Notes under the pieces: model-generated
Seen by the model: only the letters and a program-made list of their open reading frames with translations
What the model was told of the DNA's origin: nothing
The model's database searches: none
In this document: piece after piece, positions 1-5,992 of the stretch
Position numbering within the stretch: position 1 is the first letter of the stretch
How the letters are laid out: each line of letters starts with the position of its first letter
Program-made: the position numbers and the translations under genes
NCBI GenBank assembly: GCA_003695725.1
Contig: RFHX01000003.1
Coordinates: forward strand, 1-6,904
Source of the DNA: Candidatus Schekmanbacteria bacterium
Lineage (GTDB): Bacteria > Schekmanbacteria > GWA2-38-11 > J061
Length of the DNA stretch: 6,904 nt
Direction of reading: 5' to 3'

Positions 1-1062
1 GCAAAGGTAATGACAGCTATTGATGGGTCGAGCAATGGTGTTACTCTCAAGGATTTTGACGGACCAAAAAAGATTAAGAAAACTTCGAGAGCAAAAGCTC
101 GAGGCGGGTCAATATCTATTGCTCAAGCAAAGGGAAGATACACGAAAAGTAATATTACTTTGGGTAGCGAGATAAAAGCCAAAAGAACATCAGGTGATAA
201 AAAACCAACGCATGTACGTTCGGGAGCTTTATTTTTTGGCACTGCAAGAGTCGTATCTGATAAACTGCCTGATGGTTCTGTAATCAAGGATTTCAAGATA
301 GGATTGAAGGTCGATGGTTCTTTAAAGTGCAAAGCAAAAACAAAAGAAGAATATTTTGCAATTTCAAATGTCGAAGCATTTGTGTCGATGATTACAAATA
401 CAGTTCCAACTACTCTATTTTCAGGTTCAGCAACTGTTGACGGTGCAACCGGTTTTGATGGTGGACAAGGAGATTTTGCAGGTAAATTTAAAGGTAGTAA
501 ATATAAAGTAAAGATACGCAAGAAATTTCCTCTCAATTTTGGTGATGTCACTGTTGGTAAAAAATTCTTTCTCCTTTTTTATGGATCAACACTTGTTTCC
601 TTTGCATCTGATTTAAAGGTTTATTATTGTGCCGCAGATTTCTATAAAACAGAAAAATTTATTCCCATAAAAAAACAGAATGCAAAACTTACTTATCAGA
701 GCGCAAAAAACACAACTATCTCATTTGATCCGGATCCATTTGATACCACATCACCCCCCACTGAATTTAAAGTTTATATCGAAGATCAAGATTCAACATT
801 TCTTGAGAATATTATAACTGAAACAGTAAAACTTCTTTCGAGAGTAGGAGATTTTGGTTCGACAAGTGCGCTTTCTTTGGAAGCCGTTGGCGATCAGGAC
901 AGTGATGGAATACCTGATAGAGCAGCTATTTTCAGAGTATCTGATGTCCAATATTTTCTTTTGAACAATCTATCATCTCCGAAAAAATGGACATTGTTCT
1001 TGATTGGCTTAAGTGGTGAAACACCATTTATTGCAAAGGATAATATAACTATCAAGAGATAA
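1..1062 (+). CDS. Probable secreted beta-rich protein, C-terminal part (5' end outside window)
   Basis: I do not recognise a named family for most of this protein. The frame is open from base 1. The first ATG is at position 10, but it has no well-spaced SD (AAAGG ends only two bases before it) and no signal peptide follows, so the start is probably upstream. From that ATG, 350 residues are visible. They are rich in Lys, Ser, Thr, Gly and Phe with alternating hydrophobic residues, which suggests beta structure, and there is no transmembrane helix. Residues 295-303 (GDQDSDGIPD region) form a DxDxDGxxD loop like those of calcium-binding EF-hand or thrombospondin type 3 repeats. From about residue 250 to the end, the order of a 'TVKL' strand, GDxDxDGIPD, 'SDV', then 'GETPF..KDNITIK' resembles a module I recall at the ends of extracellular bacterial and archaeal proteins (typically GDxDGDGIPD...VKFDR...DGTPFEGSDTIRV). 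Secretion and calcium binding are inferred. The gene converges on the rhomboid gene 39 bases away. Confidence 0.72.
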   Translation, partial: AKVMTAIDGSSNGVTLKDFDGPKKIKKTSRAKARGGSISIAQAKGRYTKSNITLGSEIKAKRTSGDKKPTHVRSGALFFGTARVVSDKLPDGSVIKDFKIGLKVDGSLKCKAKTKEEYFAISNVEAFVSMITNTVPTTLFSGSATVDGATGFDGGQGDFAGKFKGSKYKVKIRKKFPLNFGDVTVGKKFFLLFYGSTLVSFASDLKVYYCAADFYKTEKFIPIKKQNAKLTYQSAKNTTISFDPDPFDTTSPPTEFKVYIEDQDSTFLENIITETVKLLSRVGDFGSTSALSLEAVGDQDSDGIPDRAAIFRVSDVQYFLLNNLSSPKKWTLFLIGLSGETPFIAKDNITIKR

Positions 1063-1101
1063 AGAGGAATAACTGAAAGTTAGATTTAAGCCATAGCGCT
1101 T

Positions 1102-1830
1102 TTAATGGTAATATCTATCATTTTCGTTGAAGTCATCATCATCTGATAAGACTGTAAGTTTTCGTCTTATCCACCAGTATTTGAGTTTGAGGTAAAGGTC
1201 CTTGAATAAACCCCGACCTCCGCCTCTGCCTCCTCTTTTAAGATAGATATAGCCAAAAACCATTCCTCCGAGATGGGCAAGATGGGCTATACCGCTGTTA
1301 GTTGCAGACATAGCAGAGAAAAATTCTATTGCTCCAATAAATATCAAAAAATGCTTCATCTTCATTGGGAAAAGAAAATAGATTAGAATTTGCCTTTCAG
1401 GATAATAAAGTCCATAAGCAAGCAATATGCCGTAAATTGCGCCTGATGCTCCAATTATTGGAGTTGTTGAAGAGGCAGTGAATATTGTTGAAGAAATTCC
1501 GGCCCATATTGCGCAAAGGAAATAGTATTTCAAGAAAAATTCTTGTCCCCATCTTCTTTCTAAATCACAGCCAAACATCCATAGGGCAAACATATTGAAA
1601 AGAATGTGGAAAAAACCGCCGTGTAAAAACTGATAAGTAAACAATTGCCAAACATATAATTGACTAATGACCAATTTTGGTATGAGCCCAAAAAGAAGAA
1701 TTATCTGGCTCGATGTTATCTGCTGAAAGAGAAAAACTCCTGCATTGATATAAATCAATTTTTTTACCGTCGGTGTAATAGAGGGACCAAATGTGTATGC
1801 AGGACCTTGTCTGTAATAATAACTATTCAT
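1102..1830 (-). CDS. Rhomboid family intramembrane serine protease
   Basis: This 242-residue polytopic membrane protein has about six transmembrane helices and should cleave transmembrane substrates within the inner membrane. The rhomboid signatures are all visible. They are a WQLFTYQFLHGGFFHILFN-type stretch with His75 and Asn79 (the oxyanion HxxxN of helix 2), the ERRWG turn at 91-95, the GASG motif with nucleophile Ser129 at 127-130, and HLAHLGG at 183-189 with catalytic His186. The N-terminus (PSITPTVKKLIYIN) is the usual short cytoplasmic lead-in of bacterial rhomboids. The tail after the last helix is Gly/Arg-rich (198-207), then basic and Trp-rich, then acidic (DDDD at 230-233). The ATG at 1830 is preceded seven bases upstream by AAAGG (1838-1842). 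It lies 18 bases behind the aldo/keto reductase stop, so the two are probably one transcript. The substrate cannot be told from sequence. The family call is firm. Confidence 0.95.
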   Translation of the reverse strand: MNSYYYRQGPAYTFGPSITPTVKKLIYINAGVFLFQQITSSQIILLFGLIPKLVISQLYVWQLFTYQFLHGGFFHILFNMFALWMFGCDLERRWGQEFFLKYYFLCAIWAGISSTIFTASSTTPIIGASGAIYGILLAYGLYYPERQILIYFLFPMKMKHFLIFIGAIEFFSAMSATNSGIAHLAHLGGMVFGYIYLKRGGRGGGRGLFKDLYLKLKYWWIRRKLTVLSDDDDFNENDRYYH

Positions 1831-1837
1831 TCATTAA

Positions 1838-1842
1838 CCTTT
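1838..1842 (-). promoter_or_regulatory. Ribosome binding site of the rhomboid gene
   Basis: AAAGG on the minus strand lies seven bases before the ATG at 1830, inside the 18-base gap after the aldo/keto reductase stop. It supports this start and translation from a shared mRNA. Confidence 0.6.
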
Positions 1843-1848
1843 TCAATT

Positions 1849-2895
1849 TTACACTGAAGATGGCGGTGTTGCAGATGTGCCTTCAAGCATATCGATTATA
1901 GCTTTTATTCGTTCTTTTGTCGGTAATTCATAAGGACATTTTTCCTCACATTGGCCGCATTCAACACATTGTTTTAGAGACGGCAATAAGCGTTGTCCCA
2001 TTTGCAATGTGTAGGATACATCATCGTTCAATTCTCTCCCATAACATTTCTGATAAATCATATGGACAAAAGGAATCATTATGTTTTGGGGACATGGTTG
2101 ACAATAAGCGCATCGTCTGCAAAAGTCTTTTCCTAAAGCTTCCACTGATTTTTCGAGTTTTTCCAATTCTTCATCGGTGAGTTCTTTTCTTTCACTTATT
2201 GTTCTGAAATTCTCGACAAGCTCTGTCATCTTTGACATACCGACTACTATGACATCGACAGGATGAGATTCAAAAAAACGAAGCGCTAAATCAGTTTCCT
2301 CAATCATTCCGCCTGCTAAGGGTTTCATTATGGTCGATGCAATCTTATTTTCCTGTATTGCAGGAATAAGTTTTTCGAGTGGTTCTTGTTCAATTACATT
2401 AAAGGGGAAAAAAATCATTTCAAAAACACCTTTTTTGGCGGCTTCTGCCATTGTTAGATGATTATGACCAGTTATAAGAAGATGCTTGACCTTTCCTTCT
2501 TCTTTTGCTTTTTGCAGTAGCTCGAGATGTTTACCCATAATCAGGTCGAGCTCTTCTAATTTGTTGACGCTATGAAAACCGTAGAAATCAAAATAATCGA
2601 CTTTTATCGTTTTTAAGCTTGTTTCAAGGTCTTCAATGAATTTATCTGCTCCCTGTTTCCAAGAAAAAGCGCGGCTTGTGAGGATTACTTCATCTCTTCG
2701 TTTTGGTATGACGCGTGAAAGTTTTTCTTCGCTGTCCTGATAGGCGCGTGCAGTGTCTATATAGTTTATTCCCATATCGATGGCGGCATTGACAAGCTTT
2801 TCTGATTCTTCACCGCTTATTCGAGGAAGATGCATTGCGCCAAAACCGAGTTTACTTGCTTCAAGGCCTGTATTTCCAAGTTTTACTTTTTTCAT
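1849..2895 (-). CDS. Aldo/keto reductase with C-terminal double [4Fe-4S] ferredoxin-like domain
   Basis: This 348-residue, probably cytoplasmic oxidoreductase belongs to the aldo/keto reductase group that carries an Fe-S tail (the COG1453 type). Residues 1 to about 250 form the TIM barrel, with KLGNTGLEASKLGFG at the N-terminus, the DTARAY motif with Asp47 and Tyr52, and FYGFHS with His108. The usual catalytic Lys aligns with Arg75 (VILTSR where most members have VxxATK). Cysteines 259, 262, 265 and 268 (CxxCxYCxPCP) and 310, 313, 316 and 320 (CxxCGQCxxxCP) would ligate two [4Fe-4S] clusters. Another Cys is at 284. A longer frame begins at a TTG at 2943, but that extension spans a strong GGAGG six bases before the ATG at 2895, so I start there. 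The rhomboid gene follows after 18 bases and ccoS ends 90 bases upstream. The substrate and electron partner are unknown. The Fe-S tail suggests electron exchange beyond simple NADPH carbonyl reduction, which is inference. Confidence 0.94.
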   Translation of the reverse strand: MKKVKLGNTGLEASKLGFGAMHLPRISGEESEKLVNAAIDMGINYIDTARAYQDSEEKLSRVIPKRRDEVILTSRAFSWKQGADKFIEDLETSLKTIKVDYFDFYGFHSVNKLEELDLIMGKHLELLQKAKEEGKVKHLLITGHNHLTMAEAAKKGVFEMIFFPFNVIEQEPLEKLIPAIQENKIASTIMKPLAGGMIEETDLALRFFESHPVDVIVVGMSKMTELVENFRTISERKELTDEELEKLEKSVEALGKDFCRRCAYCQPCPQNIMIPFVHMIYQKCYGRELNDDVSYTLQMGQRLLPSLKQCVECGQCEEKCPYELPTKERIKAIIDMLEGTSATPPSSV

Positions 2896-2899
2896 TATT

Positions 2900-2906
2900 C
2901 CCCTCC
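2900..2906 (-). promoter_or_regulatory. Ribosome binding site deciding the aldo/keto reductase start
   Basis: GGAGGGG on the minus strand, with GGAGG ending six bases before the ATG at 2895, is the strongest SD in this minus-strand group. It rules in favour of this ATG over the in-frame TTG at 2943. Confidence 0.85.
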
Positions 2907-2950
2907 GAAGTGTTCCCTTTATTATTCTTAATTTAATAAACAATATTGGA

Positions 2951-2980
2951 GAAAATATCCAGATAAGAAAAGGTATTTTC
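2951..2980 (-). repeat. Imperfect inverted repeat between ccoS and the aldo/keto reductase gene
   Basis: The arms at 2951-2960 and 2972-2980 can form a nine-pair stem with one bulged base and an 11-base loop. It begins six bases after the ccoS stop. It is AT-rich and lacks a following U-run, so it is a poor intrinsic terminator. It could be an mRNA-stabilising or processing hairpin, or chance. Confidence 0.25.
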
Positions 2981-2985
2981 CAACA

Positions 2986-3162
2986 TTATCTTTTATCATT
3001 TGACTGTATATTGTCTTTGTTCTCTTCTTCTATTATTCTGTATTTCGTTTCCTCTAATTTTTCAAATTGGCCCGTCTTCACTGCCCAGATAAAAAAAAGC
3101 CAACCGCCAAAACCAAGAGCGAGGCAAAGAAAGAAGAGAAGAAATATTGTCCAAAGTTCCAT
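2986..3162 (-). CDS. ccoS: cbb3-type cytochrome oxidase assembly protein CcoS
   Basis: This is a 58-residue single-pass membrane protein. A hydrophobic helix covers about residues 4-26 (starting MELWTIFLLFFLCLALGFGG). It is followed by the family signature FIWAVKTGQFEKLEETKYRI at about residues 24-43 and then a short acidic and polar cytoplasmic tail. CcoS (FixS) proteins are typically 45-70 residues with a W-A-V-x-x-G-Q-F-x-D/K-L-E...R-I/M-L core, which this matches closely. CcoS helps mature cbb3-type cytochrome c oxidase and is linked to cofactor insertion into the catalytic subunit. The ATG at 3162 is the only plausible start in the frame and has no clear SD. Longer spurious frames on the opposite strand run across this gene and lack any family resemblance. 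ccoS usually sits at the end of ccoGHIS. Here its upstream neighbour is the divergent MFS gene, so it is a stand-alone copy. The aldo/keto reductase follows after 90 bases. Confidence 0.88.
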   Translation of the reverse strand: MELWTIFLLFFLCLALGFGGWLFFIWAVKTGQFEKLEETKYRIIEEENKDNIQSNDKR

Positions 3163-3352
3163 AGTAGTTTTATGATAAACATTAAGATATTTTTTGCAAA
3201 TACTTTGAAAATTTATAAGTACATTGCCCTAAAAAAGATATCTTACAATAAGTTGAATTTTCTGAGACAGAAAGCTATAAAGGTTTGATTCAATAATTAG
3301 AATAAAAAAAGTAAGTTATGATTGGAGAATTCTGTATAAGAGCAGATAATCG
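3163..3352. other. Divergent intergenic region between ccoS and the MFS gene
   Basis: This region of about 190 very AT-rich bases must drive both directions. It holds a good rightward promoter at 3253-3281 (listed separately). It also holds a perfect 10-base palindrome AAGATATCTT at 3235-3244, with a half-match AAGATAT at 3184-3190, and a short palindrome TTGATTCAA at 3285-3293. For ccoS, the only leftward candidate I see is TTGCAA-16-TATCAT, ending nine bases before its ATG, which would give an almost leaderless message. I see no Fnr box with the proper TTGAT-N4-ATCAA spacing and no small gene. Confidence 0.45.
3253..3281 (+). promoter_or_regulatory. Predicted sigma70 promoter for the MFS transporter gene
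   Basis: TTGAAT at 3253-3258 and TATAAA at 3276-3281 are separated by exactly 17 bases. Transcription would start near 3288, giving a leader of roughly 65-85 bases depending on which MFS start is used. This is a match to the consensus only. Confidence 0.5.
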
Positions 3353-4666
3353 TTGCAGTGGATGGATGTAAATATGAGCCGCGCATATGAAATAAAGCAG
3401 AAGGAATCGAAATTAGGCCTATTATTCAGGTCGTTGAGACATAGAAATTACCGTCTTTTTTTCATCGGTCAGAGCATATCACTTATCGGCGTATGGATGC
3501 AGCAGATAGCCATTGGCTGGTTGGTGTATCGTATTACAGGGTCGGCGCTTCTTTTAGGTATCATTTCTTTCTGCAGCCAATTTCCAAGCTTTCTTTTATC
3601 GCCTTTTGCAGGGGTGTTTGCAGACCGCCTTGACAGAAAGAATGTTATCCTTCTCTGTCAGATTTTAGCGATGATGCAGGCTCTTACATTAGCGGCTCTA
3701 ACATTTACACATTTAATCAATACATTTTATCTGATTGTGCTGAGCATCTTTATTGGAATTGTCATTTCTTTCGAAATGCCAACGAGACAGTCATTTATTC
3801 TCGACATAGTTGAAAAGCGCGAAGATCTTGCAAATGCGATAGCTCTCAACTCTTCTATGTTTAATGGCGCGCGTCTTCTTGGCCCTACAATTGCTGGTCT
3901 TATAATTGGTGTTGCAGGAGAGGGATTATGCTTCCTCATCAATGGTCTTTCATATATAGCAGTAATCATTTCCCTTATGATGATAAATGTAAAAGGAGGA
4001 AAAGGAGAAGGTAACGAATATGATTTTATCAAGGGATTAAAAGAAGGATTTACATATTCCTTCGGTTTTTATCCAATTAAGTCTATTCTTCTGCTTGTTG
4101 CATTGATTAGCCTTTTGGGTATGCCCTATCTTGTACTTATGCCTGTATTTGCCAAGGATATCCTTAAAGGCGGTCCTGATACATTGGGTTTTTTAATGGG
4201 GGCGTCAGGGTTGGGCGCTTTTGGAGGGGCTATATATCTTGCTATGCGAAAATCTGTAATGGGACTTGCTAAACTCATTGCATATTTTTCATTTCTTTTT
4301 TCTGTAGGAATTTCCTTATTTGCACTTTCTTCAAACCTTTGGATTTCGTTAATCTTAATGTTTGTCACTGGATATGCAATAATTCTTCAGATGGCATCGA
4401 GCAATACTCTTTTGCAGACAATTGCAGATGACAGCAGAAGAGGAAGGGTTATGAGTTTTTTTACAATGGCAATGATGGGAATGTCACCAATTGGAAGCTT
4501 TTTGGCAGGGACGATTGCAGACAGCATAGGTGCACAAGAAACCGTTTTTATATGCGGTTTGGTTTGTTTTGCAGGCACTGCTGTTTTTGCCAAGAATCTA
4601 CCGCAATGGAGAAAAGAAGTTAAGCCAATATATGAGAAAAAGGGAATTATCAGTAAAGCCGGGTAG
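3353..4666 (+). CDS. MFS transporter (EntS-like MFS_3 family), probable exporter
   Basis: This is a 12-helix inner-membrane secondary transporter, probably a proton-driven exporter. The frame opens with TTG (3353), ATG (3362) and ATG (3374). The last gives 430 residues, the usual length, and has a weak GGATGG eight bases ahead, so 3374 may be the true start; the longest form is 437 residues. In 430-residue numbering, LFRSLRHRNYRLFFIGQ at about 17-33 is the typical lead-in of MFS_3 proteins. WMQQIAIGWLVYRITGS follows at 41-57. Loop 2-3 carries MFS motif A, GVFADRLDRK at 80-89, with Asp84, Arg85, Arg88 and Lys89. A matching second half contains LPYLV-type helices and the loop DDSRRGRVMSFF, the usual pseudo-repeat of motif A. 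The family includes the enterobactin exporter EntS and multidrug or macrolide efflux proteins, so the substrate is unresolved. It has its own predicted promoter and no co-directional partner in the window. It converges on the small membrane gene, 12 bases away. Confidence 0.93.
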   Translation: MQWMDVNMSRAYEIKQKESKLGLLFRSLRHRNYRLFFIGQSISLIGVWMQQIAIGWLVYRITGSALLLGIISFCSQFPSFLLSPFAGVFADRLDRKNVILLCQILAMMQALTLAALTFTHLINTFYLIVLSIFIGIVISFEMPTRQSFILDIVEKREDLANAIALNSSMFNGARLLGPTIAGLIIGVAGEGLCFLINGLSYIAVIISLMMINVKGGKGEGNEYDFIKGLKEGFTYSFGFYPIKSILLLVALISLLGMPYLVLMPVFAKDILKGGPDTLGFLMGASGLGAFGGAIYLAMRKSVMGLAKLIAYFSFLFSVGISLFALSSNLWISLILMFVTGYAIILQMASSNTLLQTIADDSRRGRVMSFFTMAMMGMSPIGSFLAGTIADSIGAQETVFICGLVCFAGTAVFAKNLPQWRKEVKPIYEKKGIISKAG

Positions 4667-4678
4667 AAAGCTCTTTGT

Positions 4679-4927
4679 TTAGTACATAAAATCAGTTGCC
4701 GCCTCTACACTTTTTTCATAAATTCCGCGGCAAAAAAGTCCAAAGGCAGATAATAGAGAAATTCCGGCAAAATGGACAAGAAAAACAAAGAGCGCCCCCT
4801 TTCTTTCGTAAAAAAGAAAAAGGGAAAGAAAGGAAATCAAAAAAAGTATAAATAATATTTTACTCCAAAGGAGTTTTATTTCCCAATACTTCTTGAAAAC
4901 TTCTCCATCAGGATTTTTTTTCTTCAT
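4679..4927 (-). CDS. Small two-helix membrane protein of unknown function
   Basis: I do not recognise this family. From the ATG at 4927 it is 82 residues: a basic and polar start (MKKKNPDGEVFKKYWEIKLL), two hydrophobic segments at about residues 23-40 and 47-65 separated by the short charged turn YERKG, and a short tail with Cys and acidic residues. The hairpin shape suggests an integral inner-membrane protein. The frame is open back to an ATG at 4981 (100 residues), with another ATG at 4951. Neither of those has an SD, while AAAAGGA sits just two bases before 4927, which is unusually close. A TTGACA promoter element further upstream would start transcription near 4973, past the 4981 ATG, which also favours a shorter form. 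The gene follows the epimerase gene in the same direction and may belong to the polysaccharide group. It ends 12 bases from the MFS stop. It might not be a real gene, but the clean double-helix pattern argues for it. Confidence 0.55.
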   Translation of the reverse strand: MKKKNPDGEVFKKYWEIKLLWSKILFILFLISFLSLFLFYERKGALFVFLVHFAGISLLSAFGLFCRGIYEKSVEAATDFMY

Positions 4928-4979
4928 ATTCCTTTTATTTTCTCCATCCATTGATTTTTTACCATCGAATTTTCTGCAC

Positions 4980-5007
4980 ATTAAGTAAATAAAAAGAGTT
5001 TTGTCAA
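4980..5007 (-). promoter_or_regulatory. Possible promoter ahead of the small membrane protein gene
   Basis: A consensus TTGACA (5002-5007, minus strand) is followed after 16 bases by CTTAAT (4980-4985), a four-of-six match to the -10 box. The -35 is perfect and the -10 is mediocre. It would let the small gene be expressed apart from the epimerase gene. Confidence 0.35.
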
Positions 5008-5024
5008 GATGTTGCTCTATTTAT
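4989..5024 (-). terminator. Possible weak terminator after the epimerase gene
   Basis: Read on the minus strand, 5015-5024 and 4989-4998 form a ten-pair stem with one mismatch around a 16-base loop. The descending arm is U-rich (CTCTTTTTAT). It starts 14 bases after the epimerase stop. GC content is low, so any termination is probably partial. The loop contains the TTGACA of the candidate promoter. Confidence 0.3.
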
Positions 5025-5037
5025 GAATTTCGGAAGA

Positions 5038-5967
5038 TTAGGAGACGATATTTTCTATTATCTCTTTTGAGCTATATTTTGGTTTTCCAAGTGTTTCTAC
5101 TGTTTTCGAGACATCTCTAAAAAAGTCATAGCCCAACATTCTTACATATAACGGAGGAATTGGAGATAAACCGATATTCCAGAGAAATTTGACAAGATAA
5201 TAAGTCGGCTTTTCCGGAAGATTGATAGGAGATGGCTTCTTGCCTCCCAGCTGCGCTGCATATTCAAAGATTTCTGTAAGCGTAATTTTGTCTTCTGCGC
5301 CAATATCGAATATGCCGTTCTTTCCTAATGCATTGTATGCCGCATCTACGACATCATCACAATGAATTAGTTGAATAGGTGGATTTTTGCCTCTAAGTTT
5401 CATATAACGTCCTGTTTTCGAAGCGCTATTTATCATATCGCCCAATCCAGGCCCGCCTCCTTTTATACAAACGATGGCAAGTCTTAGTATGGATAGATTG
5501 AATCCGTTTTTTTCTGAAGCATCGAGGAATAGGTTTTCTGCTTCGATTTTATCTTTTGCATATATGTCGTCTAAAGGATTTAGATAATTGCCATCTTTAT
5601 CAATGACTCCGCCTTCTGCTTTTTGGTCTCCATAAACTCGCTCACTGCTGATGAAAACAATATCTTTGATTCCATTTTTTACTGCGCTTTCAATAATGTT
5701 TTTAGAACCGTTAATATCGATATCTTTTCTGATATTTGGGTCTATCTTTGGTGCAGTTACAAAAGCCATATGAATGATTGAGTCAACCTTCTTTTCACGG
5801 ATTATATCTGCCAATTTTGAGTCGCGTACATCAAGCTTAATGAAGTTTTCTTTTGGCACATAAGAAGATTCCTTGTAATCGATTCCAACAAAATCTATTT
5901 TTCTCTCTCTAAATATTTCCGCCATCCTTCTTCCAATGAAACCTCCTATTCCTGTAATGAGTATCAT
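5038..5967 (-). CDS. NAD-dependent epimerase/dehydratase (extended SDR)
   Basis: This 309-residue cytoplasmic Rossmann-fold enzyme is of the UDP-sugar epimerase/dehydratase type. It begins directly with the nucleotide-binding strand: ILITGIGGFIG with Gly6, Gly9 and Gly12 (GxxGxxG). Asp30 at the end of beta-2 favours NAD over NADP. LDVRD at 45-49 contacts the adenine in relatives. Ser107/Ser108 of FISSERVYG and Tyr136-x-x-x-Lys140 (YAKDK) supply the catalytic Ser-Tyr-Lys set. IQLIHCDDVVDA at 198-209 is the conserved C-terminal-domain segment seen in nucleotide-sugar SDRs, and LGKPKYSSKE at 293-302 is the usual 'LGxxPxYS' ending. The ATG at 5967 has a full AAGGAGG ten bases upstream, within the 25-base gap after the deacetylase stop, so the two genes are very likely co-transcribed. 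The reaction probably modifies a nucleotide-linked sugar for a surface polysaccharide, but the substrate and whether it epimerises, dehydrates or reduces cannot be read from these motifs. Confidence 0.93.
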   Translation of the reverse strand: MILITGIGGFIGRRMAEIFRERKIDFVGIDYKESSYVPKENFIKLDVRDSKLADIIREKKVDSIIHMAFVTAPKIDPNIRKDIDINGSKNIIESAVKNGIKDIVFISSERVYGDQKAEGGVIDKDGNYLNPLDDIYAKDKIEAENLFLDASEKNGFNLSILRLAIVCIKGGGPGLGDMINSASKTGRYMKLRGKNPPIQLIHCDDVVDAAYNALGKNGIFDIGAEDKITLTEIFEYAAQLGGKKPSPINLPEKPTYYLVKFLWNIGLSPIPPLYVRMLGYDFFRDVSKTVETLGKPKYSSKEIIENIVS

Positions 5968-5977
5968 AAAAGCAGAG

Positions 5978-5984
5978 CCTCCTT
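5978..5984 (-). promoter_or_regulatory. Ribosome binding site of the epimerase gene
   Basis: AAGGAGG on the minus strand lies ten bases before the ATG at 5967 and inside the 25-base gap after the deacetylase stop. It fixes the start and supports a bicistronic message. Confidence 0.75.
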
Positions 5985-5992
5985 TTTTGATG

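Noticed and set aside
1087-1104. Short hairpin AAGC/GCTT followed by Ts between the two convergent genes
   Set aside because: Only a four-pair stem. This is too weak to call a terminator, although some termination must occur near here.
2896-2943. N-terminal extension of the aldo/keto reductase from a TTG at 2943
   Set aside because: The added 16 residues are basic and unlike the family's N-terminus, and the strong GGAGG lies inside the extension six bases before the ATG at 2895.
2780-3288. Two plus-strand open frames (2780-3175 and 3067-3288)
   Set aside because: They lie opposite the reductase start and ccoS, have no SD or family resemblance, and the minus-strand reading gives a clear CcoS.
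3285-3300. TTGATTCAATAATTAG as a possible Fnr-type site
   Set aside because: The half-site spacing does not fit TTGAT-N4-ATCAA, so oxygen control of ccoS cannot be claimed from it.
4696-4733. Seven-pair stem TTGCCGC/GCGGCAA with a 24-base loop
   Set aside because: It lies inside the coding sequence of the small membrane protein, has a long loop and no U-run after it on the plus strand, so it is not a credible terminator for the MFS gene.
4798-4836. Purine/pyrimidine-biased stretch with CCTTTCTTT and AAAGAAAGG arms
   Set aside because: It encodes the Leu/Phe-rich helix and the YERKG turn of the small membrane protein, so codon content explains the bias.
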